A stretch of 64,000 nt of DNA from Ornithodoros turicata (Eukaryota; Arthropoda; Arachnida; Ixodida; Argasidae): positions 372,001 to 436,000 of the forward strand of contig NW_026999355.1 in NCBI RefSeq assembly GCF_037126465.1, given 5' to 3'. The notes under the pieces are model-generated. The model searched no databases, had not been told where the DNA came from, and saw nothing but the letters and a program-made list of their open reading frames with translations. Of the stretch, positions 20,930 to 30,117 are shown piece by piece. A program made the position numbers and the translations under genes. How positions within the stretch are numbered: the first letter of the stretch is position 1; every line of letters begins with the position of its first letter.

Positions 20930-21376
20930 TTGCTCTACATTGAAAAGATGGACAGATTTTGTACTCGATACGATAGGTCATGGGAAGATGTTATAAAAAA
21001 CTGCTTCGAAAAGGAGAAGCCGCGAAACGATTTCATTATCGCTGCATTTCAATACGTCCTAGACATGGTCGTCTTCGGAGAAATTGTACAAACTACAGAA
21101 CTGAAGGTGCAAGAATTTATATGCCGAATCTACAATACTTATAAAAATATCTGCACATCAACGTCGGAAGGGCCACTGGGATTGATGGCGGAGTTTTTGA
21201 GGTTTGCCGACGAAAAATTGAAATACACTAGACCAGATGTAATTGTAATCATTGCAATGGGCATTGCGTTCATCAAGAAAGCAGTCGGATCAAATTATCA
21301 TATACAAGCCGTCCATATCGCACGATTCATTACGGATTTGTTGAAATTACACATATCTGAGATGGAAAGTACATAA
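20930..21376 (+). CDS. 148-aa ORF of unknown function, left arm
   Basis: The frame starts at 20930 (TTG in the strict reading; the first ATG is at 20948, MDRFCTRYD, giving 142 codons) and ends at 21374-21376. The composition looks like a real, soluble, largely helical protein: charged N-terminal half, middle EFICRIYNTYKNIC, a hydrophobic helix PDVIVIIAMGIAFIKKAV and an amphipathic end IARFITDLLKL. There is no signal peptide or zinc motif. The inverted copy at 23702-24148 stays open with about seven amino-acid differences. The pattern of a hydrophobic central helix between amphipathic helices is loosely like Bcl-2-fold proteins, which some adintovirus-like elements encode, but no BH motif is clear, so this is only a hypothesis. 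Confidence 0.55.
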   Translation: MLYIEKMDRFCTRYDRSWEDVIKNCFEKEKPRNDFIIAAFQYVLDMVVFGEIVQTTELKVQEFICRIYNTYKNICTSTSEGPLGLMAEFLRFADEKLKYTRPDVIVIIAMGIAFIKKAVGSNYHIQAVHIARFITDLLKLHISEMEST

Positions 21377-21440
21377 AATCTTATCACGTGATATGTTCCA
21401 CTACCACGGCAACGCAATTATTTTCTTCTACCAGTCAGTG

Positions 21441-21788
21441 ATGTCGAATCAACAGAAGTTCAATATTGTCGTGCAAGGTCTGATGTATTATCACCTGTTG
21501 AAACTCAACAAACATATCAATTGCGGTGGACCACCGGACGATTTTCATCTAATACTCTCTTGTACGCCATTCAAGAATCTTCATAGAAAGAAAGGAAACA
21601 TCAATAAGAGACTGTGCAAGTTCATCGCGACAAAGTGCAAGTTGTTGAAGCAATACAAACACGGCGACAACATAGCGCCTGCGTTAATCAACGCTGGATT
21701 CAAGCGCCCAATAATCAGAATAAACTATTTAATGTCTTCGGAATTCATCAATGAAGACAACAAACGAAAACTTCAGAGTTTGAAATAG
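21441..21788 (+). CDS. 115-aa lysine-rich ORF in the unique centre
   Basis: The ATG at 21441 (MSNQQKFNIVVQG) lies just past the edge of the inverted repeat. The open frame extends upstream into the repeat (21393), but those codons (MFHYHGNAII) are shared with the other arm, where the frame leads elsewhere. The product is basic, with KLNKHINCGG, LHRKKGNINKRLCK and KCKLLKQYKHGDN, and ends KRKLQSLK. A nucleic-acid-binding role is conceivable from its charge, but no family is recognised. An AATAAA (about 21828) lies ~40 bp after the stop. Confidence 0.5.
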   Translation: MSNQQKFNIVVQGLMYYHLLKLNKHINCGGPPDDFHLILSCTPFKNLHRKKGNINKRLCKFIATKCKLLKQYKHGDNIAPALINAGFKRPIIRINYLMSSEFINEDNKRKLQSLK

Positions 21789-23345
21789 AACTGTAATTTA
21801 TCGAAATAAACAAGTATATAACTGAAACAATAAATGTAATCTTTGTCACCATTATAATGAATTCTACGCATCGTAACGAAAACAGCTTATGATTAGATTG
21901 AAGATCGCTAAGGAAACGAATATTCCACAATTTGTGTAAGAATTCTCATATGGAATGAGACCTGACCACCAAATAGGTTTTACTCGACTACACTTTGTAC
22001 AAGTTCAACATCCGAAGGATAGAATTGCCGGAGAAGGATCGGTCATTGAAATTTAGAGACATGATACATCAGTCTATGATTACAAAAGGGATAACTAATC
22101 TCATGTGAAAACTTATCATATTTCATGAATTAAATTCCACAGTGCATGTATATTTCTCAATCAGTTGCACTAGCCCAGACATAGTAAAAGAAGAAGAAAA
22201 GGCGTCTTTGACAAGCAACCGGGTTGGAGTGCGGAACAAATAAATAAATATTTTTGTCAACACAGTTGTCCGTTTGTGTGACTGGATACTAAAAATGAGC
22301 CGTCCAAGATAGGGCAAAACGGGAAATAAGGCAAGATAACTGATTGCGTGGGGATAAGTCAAAGCGTTCGCGACACAGTGTCATCGACTTTTACAATCGC
22401 ATTCGGCCCAAGCAGCACAATGCACTAAAAGTCGGGTGCAATAGGGGTTGACGGTATGTGTCTTATCAATGTTCTTTAGTTTTATGAGTATGTTCAAGGT
22501 CTTCCACCTACCCGTCCACCCCTATTGCACCCGACTTTCAATACATTTTGCTGCTTGGGGGGAATCAGTGTCCGGGAGATAATAGGAAGCCTTCGCGAAA
22601 AGCGAATCTATTATCAGATGCCACAATGCAAACGAAAGATTTTACGAGCATGACGTGCAGGCCAAGTCTACATTTCTAATCACATAGTCTTCGTAACACA
22701 CAGCACACAAATGTATATGAAATAATTTCCAAGTGGCAATCAGATTTTGGGAGAAGCGGATCACAGAACCGCCATCAGAAGTGCTTAACCAATATACAAT
22801 GAAGATGAGCGTTATGCATAAACACAATGGAAGATATGTTATATTAACTATAATAAACAGATCAGCGCAGGTCATACATAAACGTAGATCAAATTCACAA
22901 AATATACTCGAGATTTCCCGTAACCATACAGAAAAACTATCACATTATTTTAGTGTCATAGCATCCGGGCACTACAAATGGAAAGACCATACTTTAATTT
23001 TATAACTCTTTAGCTCATAACGTTGTAGAACGCAAATTCCACACTCAAGATCATTTTCTTTTTTAAATTTTCAAAGTCAAAACTGCAAGCTATTTCTTGC
23101 ATTTTTCTAAAGATAAAGATTAAAAAGTTGTGCATATACTCACACATACTATACAAGATATTTGATTGTGGATTAATTCCTAAAATTTATCGATTCACAT
23201 TCAATAGAAGTGGCGACTACAACACATCAGTAAGAGTTTAATTACAATTTGAACAGGTATTGCGATTTATGATCAGTGTTGTAGATTGTGTAATTTCACA
23301 ATACGCAAGCTTTAGGTCGCTCACTTTGACGAGCACTCTTTCACG
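21789..23345. other. AT-rich unique centre, mostly without recognisable genes
   Basis: Apart from the MITE at 22407-22559 I see no supported gene. A segment at about 22175-22400 is less AT-rich, contains AATAAATAAATAT and may be a retroelement tail. Short frames (22642-22875 minus, 22733-23005 plus) have no domain signature. Confidence 0.4.
22407..22559. mobile_element. 153-bp palindromic MITE, copy 2
   Basis: The ends CCCAAGCAGC / GCTGCTTGGG and the internal GGTCTTCCACCTACCCGTCC match 8105-8256 in opposite orientation. It is inserted in the unique centre of the Polinton-type element. The flanks GG/GG are compatible with a 2-bp duplication. Confidence 0.7.
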
Positions 23346-23655
23346 ATGTCAGAGAAGTTATTCGAATGGATTGATATTTTCTTTATATACTATAACATAA
23401 TGCGAATTCTTTATGTCGTGGATAGTAAAAGTTACGAATATTTTCCGAACGAAAATTTACTTAAAACTCGAAGAAAGGGTCACCCGCGTCCTCGAAGACG
23501 TTTCGGCAACACGCCGGGCCGCGTTTCCCCAATGCCGTACCCAAAACCGAACGCGATTCTGCGCAAGACGCGTTAACGCGGTACCGCACGCGAGCGTGTT
23601 GCTTTTTCCGGAAACGGGTTCGTCGACGACATCTTTGCAGAGACTGGTAGAATGA
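23346..23655 (+). other. GC-rich block with arginine-rich frames in an AT-rich context
   Basis: From about 23475 to 23641 the base composition jumps to GC-rich with many CG dinucleotides, while everything around is strongly AT-rich. Two plus-strand frames cross it. 23346-23576 ends in a basic tail (KTRRKGHPRPRRRFGNTPGR), protamine- or core-protein-like in composition; 23413-23655 has RVTRVLEDVSATRRAAF. Both begin in AT-rich DNA. The block abuts the inner edge of the right inverted-repeat arm. It may be a captured fragment; no homologue is recognised. Confidence 0.35.
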
Positions 23656-23701
23656 AATAATTGCGTTGCCGCGGTAGTGGAACATATCACGTGATAAGAT
23701 T

Positions 23702-24148
23702 TTATGTACTTTCCATCTCAGATATGTTTAATTTCAATAAATCCGTAATGAATCGTGCGATATAGACGGCTTGTATATGATAATTTGATCCGACTGCTTT
23801 CTTGATGAACGCAATGCCCATTGCAATGATTACAACTACATCTGGTCTAGTGTATTTCAATTCTTCGTCGGCAAACCTCAAAAACTCCGCCATCACTCCC
23901 AGTGGCCCTTCCGACGTTGATGTACAGATATTTTTATAAGTATTGTAGATTCGGCATATAAATTCTTGCACCTTCAGTTCTGTAGTTTGTACAATTTCTC
24001 CGAATACGACCATGTCTAGGACGTATTGAAATGCAGCGATAATGAAATCGTTTCGCGGCTTCTCCTTTTCGAAGCAGTTTTTTATCACATCTTCGCATGA
24101 CCTGTGGTATCGAGTACAAAATCTGTCCATCTTTTCAATGTAGAGCAA
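23702..24148 (-). CDS. 148-aa ORF of unknown function, right arm
   Basis: This is the inverted duplicate of 20930-21376. It keeps the whole frame open. About seven residues differ (for example Asp to His and Trp to Cys near the N-terminus, Lys to Glu before the hydrophobic helix, His to Tyr and His to Asn near the C-terminus). Retention of the frame in both arms despite divergence is weak evidence for function. The two genes face each other across the unique centre. Confidence 0.5.
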   Translation of the reverse strand: MLYIEKMDRFCTRYHRSCEDVIKNCFEKEKPRNDFIIAAFQYVLDMVVFGEIVQTTELKVQEFICRIYNTYKNICTSTSEGPLGVMAEFLRFADEELKYTRPDVVVIIAMGIAFIKKAVGSNYHIQAVYIARFITDLLKLNISEMEST

Positions 24149-24712
24149 TTGTCTCTTCTGTTTTCAAGTGCACATCTACACTTAATTAAAAGCATATCTA
24201 TGTTTATTTTATTGATTAAAATTTTATTATCTGGTTTAGAATGCTATAATCTCCACCTGTCGTGAGAATTATTGTTTTGATTTTGTTTCAAGTATTCACT
24301 CGACTGATATTCTATGAGTTGTGAACTTACTGCTCGAAATAATTATTGTCTTGTATTTGTTTCAATTGTTCACTCGATTGACATAAATAAGTACCTCTAA
24401 GATGGGAATGCCTCATAACTCTGAGTTGCATTTCACATTCGATATTTCTGTGTGGTCCATTAGAAATTTCTGTTGCAAGATATTACAAAAATTGGTGTAA
24501 TTAAATTTGTTTCTCTTTTTTGATTGAGTATCGTTGCTACCAATTAATAATTTGCACTTTCTCTACATGTTTAATAACAATATCGCATCTCTACAAACTT
24601 ATTCGATTTGTCAACCACTTTGACGAAAGATTTCCGTTTCAGGGAAAGGATGCGAAAAGATAGTGACCCCCGCGAGTGATATCGACATCTATTTGCGCTG
24701 CACAATAAAATA

Positions 24713-24865
24713 CCCAAGCAGCAAAATGTACTGAAAGTCGAGTGCAATAGGGGTGGACGGGTAGGTGGAAGGCCTTGAACAGACTCCTGAAACTAAAGAA
24801 CATTGATAAGACACATACCGCCCACCCCTATTGCACTCGACTTTCAGTACATTGTGCTGCTTGGG
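24713..24865. mobile_element. 153-bp palindromic MITE, copy 3, with empty site in the other arm
   Basis: Same family as 8105-8256 and nearly identical to it. The left arm of the inverted repeat (20375-20400) is the unoccupied version: its complement reads AATAAAATATATCGCC where the right arm reads AATAAAATA, the MITE, then ATATCGCC. The insertion therefore postdates formation of the two arms. The AT repeat makes the length of the target duplication ambiguous (1-3 bp). Confidence 0.8.
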
Positions 24866-26689
24866 ATATCGCCTTTGAACTCTCTTATCTGACCTCTAGA
24901 GCGCCCCGTTTGCTGAACGAAGTAATATAGCCCCTAACCCTTTGAGTGATAAAGCATGCGCGGTGCTATGGTCACACAGATAGAGACATAAAGTCTACCG
25001 GCTTTGAGGAAAAGAGTGAAAACCGCGCATATTTCCTATGTCTTGGATACCTCCATCAAGGTTCGTAGTGTTTGTTAGAATGAAAATTGTATATTGATCG
25101 AGTTTATGATGGTTCAACGATAGATTATTTTCCTTTGTTGATGTTTACGTGTCGCCGCGTGTTCCTCCGTTCATCAGCGTTAAGTCTGTGCTATTTCGCC
25201 TTTTGATAGATTGATTAGCTATTATTTCTCTGTGTGTTCGATGGTGCGCAGGTTTGGCTCTCTATTAATTGTAGCTGTTGATTGTGTTGTTTCTCGTTAT
25301 TTCCTTACGTCTATGCTGTTCCCTTAATAAGAAAAAGTTGAGTAATGTTGGAATATGAAACTGAGATTCCCTATTGCGCTCGAAATGTTATGACAGATAT
25401 TCACGCTATTGCAATGATGGTTCTCACGTCTCAGACTTTTTATAATACAATTTGTAATTTGATTGTCATCATACTGATTAAGAATATCTTCTTTGTAGTG
25501 GTATCGATTTTATTTCCTCTTGTGTTCTTGTCGTTCGTGTTCTGTTTGTTGGCTAGGAGCGTGCTATGTGGTGAAGTTCATTTTTAACGTGTCTATTTTC
25601 TGATGAGTTTGATTTTTTCTTCTGATTTTCTGAATGATAGATTACTCTGTTGTTTGATTAGGAATATCTTCTTTGTAGTGGTTTATTTCCTCTTGTGTTC
25701 GTGTCGTTCTTGTCGTTCGTGTTCCGTGGTCTTCCATACATCTATTGCTGTCTGTCTTCAACAAATCAGGGTAGATATCGTCAGATCTGGTTGTTGGCTA
25801 GGAGCGTGCTATGTGGTGAAGTTCATTTTTAACATGTCTATTTTCTGATGAGTTTGATTTTTTCTTCTTCTGATTTTCTGAATGATAGATTACTATGTTG
25901 TTTTGATTAATCATTGTAGTAGTATAGATTTTATTTACTCTTGTGTTCGTGTCCCACAGTCTTCCAGGGTCTCTGCTGTTCACAGCTAATTACATACAAC
26001 TATCAGAACTTCCCGCTATTGCACTGATGGTTCTCACGTATAGGAATATTAGACTCTTTATAATACAATTTGTAATTTTGTTTATAATCATATTGATTAA
26101 GAATATCTTCTTTGATTAAATGTGGTGATCGTTTTCTCGTTTTGATATGGTGTAGCTATTATTTCCCTACATGCCTATGATTGATTCTATATTAATGCTA
26201 TGTGTTGATTCGAATTATTGCCTTATGTCTGCGCTATTCACTTCATAAGAAATTAAATTTGTGTCATGTTGGAATATTAAACTTAGCATATTGTGGTCGA
26301 AATTACTTACATCTATCAGGTTCTCACGTCTCAGGCTTTTTATAATACAACTTGTAATTTTGTTTGTAATCATATTGATTAAGAATATCTTCTTTGATTA
26401 AATGTATTATCACTTCTGATTCATTGAAAACTTGCGATTACTGTTAATAAAAAATATTGTGTTTGATTTGTAATACCTATTCAATGCTATTGTATCATAC
26501 CTGTAATAAGTATATTCTTTGTTACGTGTATTGTGTTCCTTATACTTGAGATTTTTGGCTAAGTTTTTCCCATTCACGCAGAGTCATAACATAATTTCTG
26601 ACACTAATGACTTTAATAAATATATTTTCACTTGTACTTTTGTGTATGGCTATCTTTTGCATGTAAACAGCCTACTGCACACCTGTTGT

Positions 26690-27640
26690 AGCTGGAAAAA
26701 TTACGATTCAAGTCGACTCAGGCTGAAAAATGACGAAAGTCGGCGGCCCAGGCTGAAGGGTAAACGCGCACGCAGCCCTCCGGCCACGCTCCGCCCACCA
26801 CAGCAGCCTTCCACCCGAGCGCCGCCCTGTTACAGGTGGCGAAGGTTTTTCGGCTGGGTTTTTCTCCTTCACCTGATTGGCATCACAATTGGCACAATTC
26901 CCAGCATTATTGGCTTTAATAAATATATATCAACTTGATTGGCATTAATAAATATATTTTCACTTGTACTTTTTGTGTATGATCCTTCTTTGCATGTAAA
27001 CAGCCTACTGCATGCATGTTGTATCGGAAAAATATGTGAAGTCGGCCCACGTATGGCCAAAGAAGTCTGCCCAGGCTGAAGGGTAAGCGCGCACGCAGCC
27101 CTCCGGTCACGCTCCGCCCACCACAGCAGCCCTCCACCCGAGCGCCGCCCACCTGTCGCGGGAAGGAAGTCGGACCAAGTAGGAAAATGGTGAAAGAAGT
27201 CAGCCCAGGCTGAAGGGTAAGCGCGCACGCAGCCCTCCGGTCACGCTCCGCCCACCACAGCAGCCCTCCACCCGAGCGCCGCCCTGTTACAGGTGTTGAA
27301 GGTTTTTCGGCTGAGTTTTTCTCCTTCACCTGATTGGCATCACAATTGGCACAATTCCCAGCACTATTGGCTTTAATAAATATCTCAACTTGATTGGCAA
27401 CTTGATTGGCATTAAACAACAACAACTTTATTTTCGGCCTTGGAGAGTGGGGAGTTTCATCGCAACAGGCGATACTCTACCCCAGATTGGCATTAATAAA
27501 TATATTTTCACTTGTAATTTTTGTGTATGACCCTTCTTTGCATGTCTCTGCATGTAAACCGCTCACCTGATGTATCGGAAAAATATGTGAAGTCGGCCCA
27601 CGTATGGCCAAAGAAGTCTGCCCAGGCTGAAAAATATGCT
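26690..27640. repeat. Terminal tandem repeats, right
   Basis: This is the complement of the left terminal array, with blocks GCGCACGCAGCCCTCCGGTC and CTCCACCCGAGCGCCGCCC recurring at about 26760, 27090 and 27220. The spacing is not uniform; one unit is shortened and lacks the AT-rich part, giving a longer GC-rich cluster than on the left. Confidence 0.7.
27418..27485 (-). mobile_element. Short retroelement tail inserted in the right terminal array
   Basis: Same sequence as 5912-5990: (AAC)n, then TTTATTTTCGGCCTTGGAG, then GCGATACTCTACCCCA. It is flanked by GATTGGCATTAA on both sides, a 12-bp target duplication within the tandem repeat unit. The left arm lacks it. Confidence 0.7.
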
Positions 27641-27796
27641 ACGATGAGCGCACGCGCAGCCCTCCCCCGCCGATAAGCGCGCGGACAACCCCCCGCACAC
27701 GTGCCGCGCGGGGAAAAAAACGCGCAGGGCTCAGGGGCAGGGGTGCCGTAGTTTCTCACCCATGTAGCCTCGGCACCCCCTATTACTACTTGTATT

Positions 27797-28230
27797 GGCA
27801 TCAAATGGAAGGCCGGCCACAGGGGCCGGCTTGCTGTAGCATCTCAAACAGACTCGAACAACATTCTGAATACCAACTCTCGCCGAGCGACTAAGGCTGT
27901 TAGAGACTGCTATACGTGTCAGTTTCGCCATGCAACAGTCCATGACACTGGAAAGCCGCAAGTGGGAGAACAACACGAGGATGTGGACACGTCATAGGTT
28001 AACATAGAACTTGCCATTGTCCACCCGGAAGAGAATGTCAGAGGTCATCCAGCGGCGGTGAAACTCAACTGCTCCAAGCACCGCTCGCTCCCTGAAAAGA
28101 ACTCTGCGAATATCGGCGTTAACTAGATGAAGCACCTCCTGAATCATTTTACAAAAGTGTGTATTGTCATCAAGCAAGAGAACTACCTATGGAGGTAGCC
28201 TCTTTTACACAAACTCTATCTTATATAACA
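27797..28230 (-). pseudogene. 3' end of a Tx1-like LINE relative
   Basis: On the minus strand 28177-27992 encodes the last ~60 codons of an ORF2 relative of the 36190-41211 LINE. The shared pattern is a block of I/V-R-x-x-L-F-R-E-R, then a conserved C-terminal RRW segment (FHRRWMTSDILFRVDNGKF here; SRRWLTSTRLFRHVQGEW there). The 3' UTR ends GATGCCAATACA at the edge of the Polinton-type element. Upstream, at 28150-28200, another LINE 3' tail (ending GATGACAATACAC) abuts, so two truncated copies are joined head to tail. Only the C-terminus remains. Confidence 0.6.
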
Positions 28231-28252
28231 GCAACAACAACTACATGAATGA

Positions 28253-28504
28253 TTATGGAATGAGGTGATTCACCGCAACGATTGCGGTACCATACCTCAG
28301 TGCATGTGGATTAATATATGAGTGGGATGACAATGAAAAAGATGAGGCATACACGCTCGCACACACGCATGACACACGCAAATGAGAGATCACACACGCA
28401 GGTGCGTCTAACTGATAGGGATAGTAGTTCATCCGGTCGGCCACCGGAGATGAAATGCTGTGAAGAGCACATCCCCGCATTCATGGCAACGGCTCTGAGG
28501 TCAT
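28253..28504. other. Low-information stretch with CA-rich repeats
   Basis: It contains CACACGCA-type simple repeats around 28355-28405. No coding or element boundary is recognised. Confidence 0.4.
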
Positions 28505-29100
28505 AGTTCAATAGTTCAATAGTTTATTGAAAACATCAAAAACGTACATATGAGCAAATAAAAGACCAAGAGGGCAGGCCCTGTAAATCGGTCCTTATAA
28601 ATAATCAGTGATGCATAAAATGAACGTGTGGGGAAACATTATTACACGAAAAAATTACATTCAGCGTTACATAAGACAGTACTACATGCTACAACATATT
28701 ATTATACATATTACAATGCTGCTATAAAAAGAAAAAAAAGAAGAAGTAAAAAGAAATAGAAAAAAGAAAACATATGTCAGTGTCAGCTAAGCATTAACAC
28801 AAGGAAATGTGAACAGTAGACTGAACTAGACTCATTGTCAGGACCCGTGACGGATGTGCTATGTGTCGCGAAAATACATTTTACAATGGCGTTTAAATAA
28901 TTGGAAGCTACCTAACGAGCGTATGGAAATCGGAAGACTGTTCCAAAGGCGAGCACCGAAAGATGAAAGAGAAAAAAACCCGTAGTTAGTACGATATGTT
29001 GGACATTGAAGTGATAGGAGCTGATTTCTGAGCGGGTAGGACGTGGCGAGATGCCGGAGGAGTTCAAGCAGGTAACGTTCAGACGTCTCCTGAGGCTGTT
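28505..29100 (-). pseudogene. 3' end of a CR1-like LINE
   Basis: Minus strand 29090-28859 encodes the typical C-terminus of CR1/L2-type ORF2: TNYGFFSLSSFGARLWNSLP followed by an IRS...FQLFKRHCKMYF end (the SxxGARLWNSLP...FK signature). The stop is at about 28859, followed by a ~350 bp 3' UTR ending in a short TCAATAGT-type tail near 28505. The copy is 5'-truncated and abuts the BEL/Pao primer-binding region at about 29100. Confidence 0.7.
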
Positions 29101-29107
29101 GACTGTC

Positions 29108-29127
29108 TGGTGCCGTGACCAGGATAC
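29108..29127 (+). promoter_or_regulatory. Probable primer-binding site of the BEL/Pao element
   Basis: TGGTGCCGTGACCAGGAT matches the form of tRNA primer-binding sites seen just after the 5' LTR of BEL/Pao retrotransposons, and it lies ~100 bp before the gag ATG. The LTR itself is missing; a CR1-like LINE end occupies its place. Confidence 0.5.
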
Positions 29128-29216
29128 TCAAGGTTAAAAGAACGAAGGACACAAGGATTACGGCTCTGGTTCTCGTATTGTTGGCCACGGTGAGTTTTAC
29201 GGTTTGACTTATTTCC

Positions 29217-30019
29217 GTGGATATTCGAATCGAGTCGGCCATGGGCAAGTTGAAGAGAGACAGGCAATTTTTACGCTCACAAGCAACAAGATTGAGGAAC
29301 GATATCGACGAGAAATTGCGGGCTGCCGGTACAACCGCGCAAGATATTGCTATACTAAGAGAGAAGCTCCAAGATATTTCCAGAGATTTGAATGCTGTTG
29401 ACAGCGAGCTCAAGGATAAATTCTCTGACGAAGAATATGAACGCGAGATGACTGCCACGACCGAATACCGCCATCAGATTTTGGAGACCATCACTCGCAT
29501 AGATCTGCGCTCCCAAGAAGTTTCGACGGGCGCGTCGACTTCGGTGGCTTTGAACCCCAGCCCTCTTCCAGCTGCTTCTGTCCATAGGGACAATAAGATA
29601 AAGCTGCCAAAATTAGAGCTCCCGAAGTTTCATGGCGCCATAGACGCATGGCTTCCTTTCTGGACACGTTATGAAGTTGCCGTACACCACAACAACGCGC
29701 TTACCGCCACTGAGAAGTTCTGTTACTTGAGGTCTCTGTTAACTGGGAACGCCGCTGATCTCATCCGTGGATTAAATTTGAATGAGGGCTGCTATAACGA
29801 GGCAATTGAACTTCTCAAGAAGGAATATGGATCATCCACACGCATAGCTGATGAGCACATAAGGAAGCTGACACACATGGTCCCAGTCACGGATCCTGCA
29901 GATATTTCGAAACTGCGGCACTTCTATAATGAAATTCAATCCCGGGCACGAAGCCTTCAGGTTTTGGGCATATCAACCGATGCCTACAGCGCACTACTTA
30001 GACCCATCATTTTAAGCAA
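29217..30019 (+). pseudogene. BEL/Pao retrotransposon gag, 3'-truncated
   Basis: The frame opens at 29217 (alternative ATG at 29241, MGKLKRDRQF). Its N-terminal half is coiled-coil-like (LREKLQDISRDLNAVDSELK). The second half has the conserved BEL/Pao Gag signature IKLPKLELPKFHG, WLPFWTRYEVAVHHN, EKFCYLRSLLTGNAADLIRG and EAIELLKKEYGSS. It ends after about 268 codons, where DNA of a tandem repeat begins (30020). A full-length Gag of this family continues to a zinc-knuckle end, and protease, RT and integrase would follow; none are here. Confidence 0.8.
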
Positions 30020-30117
30020 GACGTCAGGAAGACGTCAGGACGTCAGGAAGACGTCAGGAACACGTCAGGAACATCAGAACGTCAGAAGTTCGTCAGGAGA
30101 GGACGTCAGGAACACAT
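30018..30117. repeat. Short tandem repeat, GACGTCAGGAA units
   Basis: Around nine imperfect copies of a GACGTCAGGA(AGA/ACA) unit lie directly at the broken end of the BEL/Pao gag. The unit contains TGACGTC/GACGTCA, the palindromic CRE-type motif, though a regulatory role is not implied. Confidence 0.8.

Larger units (their letters stand above)
16363..21436. repeat. Left arm of the giant inverted repeat
   Basis: This 5.07 kb arm is the reverse complement of 23642-27790, apart from local differences. It starts with GC-rich tandem units and then an AT-rich body, and ends just past the 148-codon ORF at CTACCAGTC. It is longer than the right arm mainly because it holds three copies of a 646-bp unit where the right arm has one. 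Confidence 0.85.
16363..27790. mobile_element. Polinton/Maverick-type element, 11.4 kb, without recognisable core genes
   Basis: The element begins AGTAGTAATAGGGGGTGCCG and ends with the inverse complement, so its termini are AG...CT. TGTATT occurs immediately outside on both sides (16357-16362 and 27791-27796), a perfect 6-bp target duplication. Long inverted repeats, AG/CT ends and 6-bp duplications are diagnostic of Polintons/Mavericks and related adintovirus-like elements. The inverted arms are extreme: 16363-21436 and 23642-27790, leaving 2.2 kb of unique centre. The interior is strongly AT-rich against GC-richer flanks. I see no protein-primed DNA polymerase, retrovirus-type integrase, packaging ATPase, protease or capsid gene, so this is a non-autonomous derivative or a divergent relative that would need those functions in trans. 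Confidence 0.8.
23642..27790. repeat. Right arm of the giant inverted repeat
   Basis: A 4.15 kb arm complementary to 16363-21436. Compared with the left arm it has one 646-bp unit instead of three, an extra palindromic MITE (24713-24865), a small retroelement tail (27418-27485) and an additional partial terminal tandem unit near 27140-27300. Single-base differences are scattered, so the arms are not being kept perfectly identical. Confidence 0.85.

Noticed and set aside
16363..27790. Integrated herpes-like or other animal virus genome
   Set aside because: No viral structural or replication gene is recognisable; ends and 6-bp TSD fit a Polinton-type insertion better.
30018..30117. CRISPR-like or regulatory CRE array
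   Set aside because: Units are direct ~11-mers without unique spacers, inside retroelement debris; a simple tandem repeat explains them.
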